Positions 8,621 to 16,442 of a stretch of DNA of 36,070 bases are shown in pieces. Positions within the stretch are counted from its first letter, which is position 1; each line of letters starts with the position of its first letter. A model generated the notes under the pieces. It was not told the origin of the DNA, searched no databases, and saw only the letters and a program-made list of their open reading frames with translations. Source of the DNA: Microbacteriaceae bacterium PS02332 (lineage in GTDB: Bacteria; Actinomycetota; Actinomycetes; Actinomycetales; Microbacteriaceae); assembly GCA_029959645.1 (NCBI GenBank), contig JASCOJ010000014.1, positions 1-36,070 of the forward strand, read 5' to 3'. The translations under genes were made by a program, and so were the position numbers.

Positions 8621-8661
8621 TCCGGCGCCGGCGACGGCTGGTCAGCGCGGGGTGCGGCTGG

Positions 8662-9972
8662 TCAGTTCGCGGTGACGGCGACGTTCCGCCACTCGGCGGT
8701 GACGCCGTGCGTCCGGAGGCCGACCGCTCCCGTCGAGGCGTTGCAGTTCGAGAACGTCGTCGTGACCTGGGTCGCCGTCCCGCCCGCGGACGGGGCCGCC
8801 GTGGCGGTCACCGTGCAGCCGCTGACCGCGACGGTCAGGTGCCACCACTCGTTCTGCACCGGCCCGCGCGACAGGTCCGCACCGGCGGGTTCGTAGTAGC
8901 CGTACTGCTGCCGGCCCACCTTGAGACGGGTGCCGCTGATCGCGACGGACCAACCCCGGAGCGCATCGAGCCCGACGGCCGGGTCCGAGACCCGGACGAC
9001 GAGGCCGGCGTCGACGCCCGCCGTCGGCCGGCCGGTCATCCGGACGTCCCCGGTCATCGTCATGTCCGTCCACGTGCGGTTCAGCACGTCCTTGTCGCCC
9101 TGGCCGCTCTGCGGGTCGTCGGCGATCGTCTCGCGCTGCCCGTCGAACGTCCAGGTGCCCCCGTAGGTCGTCCCGGGGCTGCCGTCCCAGAACGAGCCCG
9201 TCGTCAGTGTCGAGTTCCACGGCTCCGTGGCGGTGCCCGTCGTGCCACCCGTGGTCGCGCTGACGAACCGGAACCCGGACGTGCCCGACTGGTCGCGGAG
9301 TCCGATCGCTCCGGCGGTGTGGCAGGTCTCCGGCGGGTCGGTGTAGGTGAGGGACGTCCAGGTGTTGGCGCCGACCGTGGTCTGCCAGACGGTGAAGGTG
9401 CACCCGACCGCCTGCACGACGACGTGGTAGAAGTTCCCCCTGCCGATCCCGCTCGCGATGGACTTGCGGGCCAGCTCGGTGGAGGTGCCGCCGTCCGTCC
9501 GGCTGAGCACGAGCGACTGGTCGCCGGCCGTGATGGCGGCGGAGTAGCCACGGAAGGCGTCCGCACCGACCGCGGGCTGGGTGACCCGGAACAGCAGACC
9601 GGCCTGCGCCCCCGAGTTCACCTGGACGTCGCCCTGCAGCGTGTAGTCGGTCCACGCGGGGTTGCCCGTGACGGCCTTCGCACCGCCGTCACCGCCGCAG
9701 TCCTCGAGGTACTTGCCGTACCCGAAGGTCGTGACGGTCGACCAGCAGCCGCCGTAGGTCTTCCACTCCGGGGCGCCGCCGGAGAAGGAGTCGCGGTACG
9801 GGAAGTCCGTCGGGGTGTAGTCGGCCGCCGTGCTGACCGTGTCGGTCGGGTGCCGGAAGACCTGCGTGTACGCCGCGTTCGTCGACGGGAGCACCCCGAC
9901 GAGGACGACCACGAGCGCGGCGACCGCGACGACCGCGGCACCCCACGGCCGCCGCCGCCCGGCGGTGGTCAT
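8662..9972 (-). CDS. Exported protein with two concanavalin-like (LamG/DUF1080-like) domains
   Basis: A 436-residue predicted secreted protein. It has a basic N-terminus, a hydrophobic stretch at about residues 11-29, then AYTQVFRHPTDTVSTAA at 34-50, which closely matches the same region of the TasA-like protein upstream. Two similar halves follow (about 55-245 and 255-436). Matching segments are GDVQVNSGAQAGLLFRVTQP with GDVRMTGRP..AGLVVRVSDP, then PAVG-DA-RG-S-AI in both, and AGAIGLRD with TGAVGLRT. The repeats look like the LamG/3-keto-disaccharide hydrolase (DUF1080) type of beta-sandwich; no catalytic residues can be assigned. It may bind carbohydrate or serve as a surface or matrix protein (inference). 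The ATG overlaps the peptidase stop (ATGA). Confidence 0.8.
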   Translation of the reverse strand: MTTAGRRRPWGAAVVAVAALVVVLVGVLPSTNAAYTQVFRHPTDTVSTAADYTPTDFPYRDSFSGGAPEWKTYGGCWSTVTTFGYGKYLEDCGGDGGAKAVTGNPAWTDYTLQGDVQVNSGAQAGLLFRVTQPAVGADAFRGYSAAITAGDQSLVLSRTDGGTSTELARKSIASGIGRGNFYHVVVQAVGCTFTVWQTTVGANTWTSLTYTDPPETCHTAGAIGLRDQSGTSGFRFVSATTGGTTGTATEPWNSTLTTGSFWDGSPGTTYGGTWTFDGQRETIADDPQSGQGDKDVLNRTWTDMTMTGDVRMTGRPTAGVDAGLVVRVSDPAVGLDALRGWSVAISGTRLKVGRQQYGYYEPAGADLSRGPVQNEWWHLTVAVSGCTVTATAAPSAGGTATQVTTTFSNCNASTGAVGLRTHGVTAEWRNVAVTAN

Positions 9973-10880
9973 GCCGGTACCCCGTCGAGGTCGACCCGGT
10001 CCACGCGCCCGACGACCGCGGCGACGACGACCGGCAGGGCACAGACGACGCCGAGCAGGACCCAGCCCGCCGGCGGGAGGTCGAGGTGCGCGGCGAGCTG
10101 GAAGTGCCCTCCGGTCCCGCCCGGCACCGCCAGCACGGCGCTCTGCCCGCTGACCAGGCGCGCGGTGCCGCCGTCCGGGACGACGGCCCGGACCGGCAGG
10201 ACGCCGGTGGACACGACCCGGGCGACGGAGCCCCCCGCCTGGTCCGCAGTGCCGAGCATCTGCACCGCGACGAACGGCCGCAGCACGGCGGCGGCCACCG
10301 CGACCGACAGCGAGGTGCCGAGGACGCGGAGCGCGGTGCGGACCTCACCACGAGCGAGGAACCCGGTGGCGAACCACACGAGGGCGGCACCCGCCACGAC
10401 CTCCGGCAGGGCCCGCGCGACCCAGCCGACGCCGGGCAGGACCGCCACGACCCGACCGACGACGGCACCCCGGTCGAGGAGCCACGGGTCGTCGGCGCCG
10501 TTCCCGTCACCCCGGGTCGTGATCCCCCGCGCGGTCACCGCCGTGATGCGGTGCGTGTAGGTGGTCCCGACGGCGGGGTCCGGGCGGAACGTGATGACGT
10601 CGCCGGCGTGCAACGGGGTCGTCCCGAGCGGCACCGTGACCACGGCGCTGCCCACCGGAGCTGCCTGCCCCATCGAGGGCGACCGCACGTCGAAGCCGCG
10701 GAGCCCGAGGGCCATCGCGGCGCCGATCGCGAGCAGGACGGCGAGGACCACCAGCACGCCGACCACGAGCGAGCCGTCGACGCCGGTACCGGTGCCCCGG
10801 CGGCGTCCGCGCACGCCGGAGCGGACGGGAGTCCCCAGCGTGGGGACCCACCGCCCTCCCGACTCGCTGCTCGCGCTCAT
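9969..10880 (-). CDS. SipW-type signal peptidase I with extra C-terminal membrane domain
   Basis: A 303-residue S26 family protein. A membrane helix lies near residues 37-58. RSPSM at 66-70 carries the likely nucleophile S69. GDVITFRP at 93-100 and YTHRITAV at 108-115 supply H110 in place of the Lys of ordinary bacterial leader peptidases, which is the SipW/archaeal/ER type. TTRGDGNGADDPW at 121-133 is the conserved Asp-containing box. Ordinary SipW proteins are about 190 residues; here about 140 more residues add membrane segments near 160-175, 185-210 and the C-terminus, with an extracytoplasmic stretch between. The start has GGAGG four bases upstream. It lies between two genes with SipW-type processing motifs, which are its likely substrates. 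Confidence 0.87.
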   Translation of the reverse strand: MSASSESGGRWVPTLGTPVRSGVRGRRRGTGTGVDGSLVVGVLVVLAVLLAIGAAMALGLRGFDVRSPSMGQAAPVGSAVVTVPLGTTPLHAGDVITFRPDPAVGTTYTHRITAVTARGITTRGDGNGADDPWLLDRGAVVGRVVAVLPGVGWVARALPEVVAGAALVWFATGFLARGEVRTALRVLGTSLSVAVAAAVLRPFVAVQMLGTADQAGGSVARVVSTGVLPVRAVVPDGGTARLVSGQSAVLAVPGGTGGHFQLAAHLDLPPAGWVLLGVVCALPVVVAAVVGRVDRVDLDGVPA

Positions 10881-10920
10881 GTCGCCTCCGTCGCCGTGCC
10901 GCTCGGGATCGCCGTGCCGC

Positions 10921-11538
10921 TCAGGCGGTGAAGGTCCAGGTGATCGGCTGCGACAGTGAGAGGCCCGACGTGTCGTTCGCGCTCCCGGTCGGCAGGGTCA
11001 CGGTGACGACCGCGGTGTAGGACTCTCCGGGCGCCGGCGGGTTCGGGACAGCGACGCTGGTGCCGGCGATCGCCTTCGGCTTCGTGCTCGCCGGCAGGAC
11101 GTCGGCGCTGCGCCACTTCATCGTGACGATGACGCGGTCGCACAGGTCGGTGCCCGACGACGGGGTGGTCGTGCACGCTCCCGGGTTGAAGGTGAACGCC
11201 GTCGGGGTGGTCGAACCGGTGTTCTTGAACGTCACCGTGGTCGACTGCGAGTCGCCCGGGCGCAGGGTCATGCCGCTGTAGAGGTTCGTGTTCGAGCAGC
11301 TCGCGGCGCCGTTGGCGTCCGGCGCACAGTTCAGGGTGCTGCCGTCGGCGTTCCGCTGCTCGATGCTCGTGCTCGCCGTCGAGACGGTGTTCGTGCTGTG
11401 CAGGAAGCTCAGCGTGAACGCGGAGAGCGTCCCGGAGAACGAGAGGGAGAGGGCGACGGCGGCGACGACCCCGGCGCCGATCACCACCGCGCTGAAGCGC
11501 TTGCGCCCGGAAGTGGGCAGGACTGCGTGCTTGGACAT
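10921..11538 (-). CDS. TasA/CalY-like exported protein with SipW-dependent signal peptide
   Basis: A 205-residue protein. The basic N-terminus (SGRKR, residues 10-14) is followed by a hydrophobic stretch at 16-36 and AFTLSFLHSTNTVSTAS at 40-56. SGTLSAF-T fits the SipW-dependent signal region of TasA/camelysin-type proteins. The mature part has four Cys (71, 81, 122, 133), a beta-rich composition, and a TLRPGDSQSTTVTFKNTGST segment like the DUF11-like/TasA fold. TasA forms biofilm fibres in Bacillus; the role here is unknown. The frame is open further upstream, but ATG 11538 is chosen because it precedes the signal sequence directly and has GAAGG upstream. It is the first gene of the cassette, 40 bases before the signal peptidase. 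Confidence 0.82.
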   Translation of the reverse strand: MSKHAVLPTSGRKRFSAVVIGAGVVAAVALSLSFSGTLSAFTLSFLHSTNTVSTASTSIEQRNADGSTLNCAPDANGAASCSNTNLYSGMTLRPGDSQSTTVTFKNTGSTTPTAFTFNPGACTTTPSSGTDLCDRVIVTMKWRSADVLPASTKPKAIAGTSVAVPNPPAPGESYTAVVTVTLPTGSANDTSGLSLSQPITWTFTA

Positions 11539-11620
11539 GTCGGATCGCACCTTCGTCGTCCGGGGGAGGTCGGGTCCGGCGCAGGGTGCCGTCCGTCCAG
11601 CGGGTCCCCCGTTTTCCACC

Positions 11621-11636
11621 CCGCTGAACTGAGCGG
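11621..11636 (-). repeat. Small hairpin in the leader of the SipW-type cassette
   Basis: CCGCT (11621-11625), six-base loop, AGCGG (11632-11636). It lies in the predicted 5' untranslated leader of about 110 bases. No function can be assigned. Confidence 0.35.
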
Positions 11637-11657
11637 TCTTCACTCCACTCGCGGGCA

Positions 11658-11663
11658 ACGATA
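11658..11663 (-). promoter_or_regulatory. Candidate -10 element for the SipW-type cassette
   Basis: TATCGT on the minus strand fits TANNNT. It would start a transcript near 11651 with a leader of about 110 bases before ATG 11538. No good -35 is visible. Confidence 0.4.
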
Positions 11664-11707
11664 AGCGTGACCGGACGAGGTCGTGTCCCCCAGAGCGCGG
11701 GCAGACA

Positions 11708-11727
11708 GACCCGTCTTCCTGTGGGTC
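11708..11727 (-). terminator. Weak hairpin after lepA
   Basis: GACCC (11708-11712) and GGGTC (11723-11727) can pair over a ten-base loop just downstream of the lepA stop. The stem is short, so the call is tentative. Confidence 0.25.
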
Positions 11728-11745
11728 CGGCGGTGCGGCCGACCG

Positions 11746-13593
<1,848 letters not shown>

Positions 13594-13608
13594 GGTTCCT
13601 CGGGGTGG

Positions 13609-13623
13609 GTCGGACGGTCCGAC
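13609..13623 (-). repeat. Perfect 7-base inverted repeat in the lepA leader
   Basis: GTCGGAC-G-GTCCGAC. It lies 16 bases upstream of the lepA GTG and just downstream of a GACAAT hexamer, so near the likely transcription start. It could be an operator or a short hairpin. Confidence 0.5.
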
Positions 13624-13624
13624 G

Positions 13625-13630
13625 ATTGTC
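13625..13630 (-). promoter_or_regulatory. Candidate -10 element for lepA
   Basis: GACAAT on the minus strand, about 31 bases before the GTG. A clear -35 is not seen. Confidence 0.35.
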
Positions 13631-13691
13631 CCATGCTCACGGGCGCCTCGGGTCGCAGCGCGCAGGACGCCGTCCGGACGGCGTCCGCAGT

Positions 13692-13706
13692 GGAGGCCGG
13701 GCCTCC
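13692..13706 (-). terminator. Compact hairpin after the aminotransferase gene
   Basis: GGAGGC (13692-13697), three-base loop, GCCTCC (13701-13706), a perfect six-base-pair stem seven bases past the stop at 13714. It has no T-tract. Confidence 0.5.
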
Positions 13707-13713
13707 TGGCCGA

Positions 13714-14862
13714 TCAGGCGTCCGTCGGCGACGGCAGCGCGCCCAGGCCGCGGCGGAGGTCGTCCTCCGTGGCGGCGAGGCACACGCGGATCCAGCCCTC
13801 GCCGGTCCGCCCGAACGCGCTCCCCGGCGCCACCGCGACCCGCTCGCGCTGCAGGAACGCCAGCGCCCACGCCGCCACGTCGCCTCCCGACGCGTGCGAG
13901 ACGTCGATCCAGAGGTAGAACGCACCGCGCGGGTCGTTGTACCGGATGCCGGCGGCGTCGAGGATGCCGGTCGCCAGCTCGAGGTTCGCGCGGTAGTGCT
14001 CGCGGGCCTCCTGCACGGCGGAGTGGTCACCCACGATCGCCGCGAGGGCCGCGTACTGGTCGGGCTCGGCGACGCAGCTGATCATCGCCTCCTGCACGGT
14101 CCGCATCGTCGCGGCGAGCCCCTTCGGCGTGACGAGGTAGCCGACCCGCACGCCGGTCATCGCGTAGGTCTTGCTCAGCGAGAACGCCGAGAAGACACGG
14201 TCGTCCTCGTCGAGGCTCGCGAGGCTGACGTGGCGGGTGCCGTGGGTGAAGTACTCGTAGACCTCGTCGCTGATCACCCACAGGTCGTGGCGCTTCGCCA
14301 ACGCGAGCAGCCCTCGGAGCGTCTCCTCGGTGAACACCGACCCGAGGGGGTTGGACGGCGAGTTCACGATGATCGCGCGCGTGCGCTCGGTGATGCTCGC
14401 CTCGAGCTCGTCGAGGTCCGGCTCGAACCCGTGCTCGGGCGCGAGCCGGTACGGCACCGGGTCGGCGCCGATGATGTGCGCGTTCATCGTGAAGGTCGTG
14501 TACCCCGGGTCCGGCACGAGGACCTCGTCGCCGGGGCTGAGGACGAGCGTCATCGCCTGGAAGAGCGCCTGCGTCGCCCCGACGGTGACCCAGACCTGGT
14601 CGAGGTCGGCCTCGATGCGGTTCTCGCGGCGGAGCTTCTCGCGGATCGCCTCGCGCAGCGGTGGGATCCCGCCGTTCGGGGTGTACCCGGTGCGGTCCTC
14701 CGTCCAGGCCCGCCGTGCCGCGTCGCCGATGTGCTTCGCGACCGGGACGTCCGGCTCGCCGATCACGAGCAGCGTGACGTCGTCGAGGAGCGCGGCCTGT
14801 TCGAAGACCCGGCGGATGCCCGACGGTGGGACGGTGTCGATGCGGGGCGCGAGGGACGGCAT
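13714..14862 (-). CDS. PLP-dependent class I/II aminotransferase
   Basis: A 382-residue fold-type I aminotransferase. PLP-binding features are in order: GATQAL near 95-100, NSPSNPLG at 167-174 (the conserved Asn-Pro), SDEVYE at 198-203 (Asp that binds the pyridine nitrogen) and SLSKTYAMTGVRVGY with Schiff-base lysine K231. A C-terminal Arg in EGWIRVC binds the substrate carboxylate. The overall layout is aspartate-aminotransferase-like; the amino acid substrate cannot be fixed. ATG 14862 is preferred over upstream in-frame starts because the conserved protein begins there and TACGGT lies seven bases upstream with no Shine-Dalgarno. It diverges from rpsT. Confidence 0.9.
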   Translation of the reverse strand: MPSLAPRIDTVPPSGIRRVFEQAALLDDVTLLVIGEPDVPVAKHIGDAARRAWTEDRTGYTPNGGIPPLREAIREKLRRENRIEADLDQVWVTVGATQALFQAMTLVLSPGDEVLVPDPGYTTFTMNAHIIGADPVPYRLAPEHGFEPDLDELEASITERTRAIIVNSPSNPLGSVFTEETLRGLLALAKRHDLWVISDEVYEYFTHGTRHVSLASLDEDDRVFSAFSLSKTYAMTGVRVGYLVTPKGLAATMRTVQEAMISCVAEPDQYAALAAIVGDHSAVQEAREHYRANLELATGILDAAGIRYNDPRGAFYLWIDVSHASGGDVAAWALAFLQRERVAVAPGSAFGRTGEGWIRVCLAATEDDLRRGLGALPSPTDA

Positions 14863-14869
14863 GCTCGTC

Positions 14870-14875
14870 ACCGTA
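14870..14875 (-). promoter_or_regulatory. Candidate -10 element for the aminotransferase gene (leaderless)
   Basis: TACGGT on the minus strand, seven bases before ATG 14862. Confidence 0.4.
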
Positions 14876-14914
14876 TCCGCTCCCGTCGGCGCGACACGTC
14901 CGTCGTGTTGCGCT

Positions 14915-14943
14915 TTGGTGACGCGGGTGCGGCCTGGTAACGT
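14915..14943 (+). promoter_or_regulatory. rpsT promoter (-35 and -10)
   Basis: TTGGTG (14915-14920), exactly 17 bases, then TAACGT (14938-14943). This is the best sigma-70-type promoter in the window. It gives a leader of about 100 bases before the rpsT ATG, a space where S20 autoregulation could act. Confidence 0.7.
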
Positions 14944-15053
14944 TGCTTGCTGGCTTACGCGTTCCGTCGCCCACGGGTGGAACGCGATGCGACGAAGGGC
15001 CCCTCTACCCGGGATCGCAACCACCCGTCCGAGACGAAACAGGAGCACCACGC

Positions 15054-15314
15054 ATGGCGAACATCAAGTCGCAGCTCAAGCGCATCAAGACCAACCAGAA
15101 GGCCACCGACCGCAACAAGGCGTACAAGTCGGAGCTCAAGACGTACATTCGTCACACCAACGAGGCCGTCGCCACCGGTGACAAGGACAAGGCCACCGCG
15201 GCCCTCGCCCTCGCCTCGAAGAAGCTCGACAAGGCCGTGAGCAAGGGCGTCATCCACAAGAACCAGGCCGCGAACCGCAAGTCGGCCATCGCGAAGAAGG
15301 TCGCGTCGCTCTGA
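15054..15314 (+). CDS. rpsT: 30S ribosomal protein S20
   Basis: An 86-residue Lys-rich protein. It begins [21 protein letters not shown] and contains [30 protein letters not shown] split over its helices, ending [11 protein letters not shown], the typical S20 sequence. S20 binds 16S rRNA early in 30S assembly. The ATG has AGGAG eight bases upstream. It is a single-gene unit with its own promoter and terminator, next to holA as in many Actinobacteria. Confidence 0.98.
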   Translation: MANIKSQLKRIKTNQKATDRNKAYKSELKTYIRHTNEAVATGDKDKATAALALASKKLDKAVSKGVIHKNQAANRKSAIAKKVASL

Positions 15315-15333
15315 TCTGAGCCACGCTGACGTC

Positions 15334-15367
15334 CAGAGGCCCCGCACCGGTTGGTGCGGGGCCTCTG
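15334..15367 (+). terminator. Strong rpsT terminator, possibly bidirectional
   Basis: A perfect 15-base-pair stem: CAGAGGCCCCGCACC (15334-15348), GGTT loop, GGTGCGGGGCCTCTG (15353-15367). It lies 20 bases after the rpsT stop and 56 bases beyond the convergent holA stop, so it can serve both. Confidence 0.93.
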
Positions 15368-15422
15368 TCGTTGCCACAGGCGGTTGCCGAGTTCCTGGCG
15401 CAACCGGGAGGCCCGGGTCGCG

Positions 15423-16442
15423 TCAGCGGTCCTCGCCGCGTCGGGCGATGGTGCGGACCATCACCTCGAGCGCGAAGTGGGCGTCGCGGGAACCGCCCTT
15501 CACGGCGGCGTCCGCCGCGGCGATGCTGAGGACTGCGTTCGCCAGGCCCGCCTCGCTCCACCCCGCGACGTCACGCTGGGCGCGCTGGACCTGCCATGGT
15601 GCCATCCCGAGGGCGGACGCGGCCTGCCCGCTCGACCCGCGGAACGCCGTGACCTTCGCCATCGTCCGGATCTTGCTCGCGAAGGCGGCGACGATCGGGA
15701 CGGGTGCCTCCCCCGTCGACAGGGCGTGCCGCAGCTCGACGATCGCCGATGCGGAACGACCCGCAAGCGCGATGTCGGCGACCTTGAACGCGTTCGTCTC
15801 GACGCGGCCGCCGTAGTACTTGTCGACCGTGCGGTCGGTGATCTCCTCGGCCTCGTCGGCCAGGAGCTGTCGGCAGGCCGCAGCGAGCTCGGCGAGGTCG
15901 TCCGCGAAGGCGGCCACGAGGGTCCGGACGGCCGACGGCGCGATCTTCCGGCGAGCGGCCCGGAACTCGGCGTTCACGAAGTCCATGCGGTCGGTGTCGC
16001 GTTTGATCTCGTCGCACTGCACCTCGATGCCGCCGCCGACGCCGCTGCGGATCGTGTCGAGGAGCTTCTTGCCGCGGACGCCTCCGCCGTGCCGGAGCAC
16101 GAGGGTGACGTCGTCGGCCGGTGCCTGGAGGTACGAGATCGTCTCGGTGATGAACGCGTCGGTGCACTTCTCGACGTTTCCGACCCGGACGAAGCGCGGT
16201 TCGCCGAAGAGCGACGGGCTCGCCAGGGTCGCCAGGAGACCGGGCGCGTACTGGTCGGCCTCGAGGTCGTGCACCTCGAGCGCCGGGTCCTCCCCCACGA
16301 GCAGGTCGCGGAGCATCCCGATCGACCGCTCGGCGAGGAACGTCTCCGCGCCGGTGACGAGCACCACGGGTGCGGGACGGATGGCCGACCACGGCACCTG
16401 GTCGATCTTGGCCGCAGCGCGAGCGGGTTTCTTGGCGGGCAT
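15423..16442 (-). CDS. holA: DNA polymerase III delta subunit
   Basis: A 339-residue protein. It has the HolA layout: an N-terminal AAA-like domain with VVLVTGAETFLAERSI (degenerate P-loop), then FGEPRFVRVGNVEKC and YLQAPADDVTLVLRHGG, and a C-terminal helical domain with DIALAGRSASAIVELRHALSTG. The delta subunit opens the sliding clamp as part of the clamp loader. ATG 16442 has GGAAGGA four bases upstream. The gene overlaps the 3' extension of the comEC frame on the same strand in a different frame. Confidence 0.92.
   Translation of the reverse strand: MPAKKPARAAAKIDQVPWSAIRPAPVVLVTGAETFLAERSIGMLRDLLVGEDPALEVHDLEADQYAPGLLATLASPSLFGEPRFVRVGNVEKCTDAFITETISYLQAPADDVTLVLRHGGGVRGKKLLDTIRSGVGGGIEVQCDEIKRDTDRMDFVNAEFRAARRKIAPSAVRTLVAAFADDLAELAAACRQLLADEAEEITDRTVDKYYGGRVETNAFKVADIALAGRSASAIVELRHALSTGEAPVPIVAAFASKIRTMAKVTAFRGSSGQAASALGMAPWQVQRAQRDVAGWSEAGLANAVLSIAAADAAVKGGSRDAHFALEVMVRTIARRGEDR

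Noticed and set aside
14863-15051. An N-terminal extension of the aminotransferase over the rpsT promoter region
   Set aside because: The family starts near MPSLAPRID, and the extension would cover the rpsT promoter.
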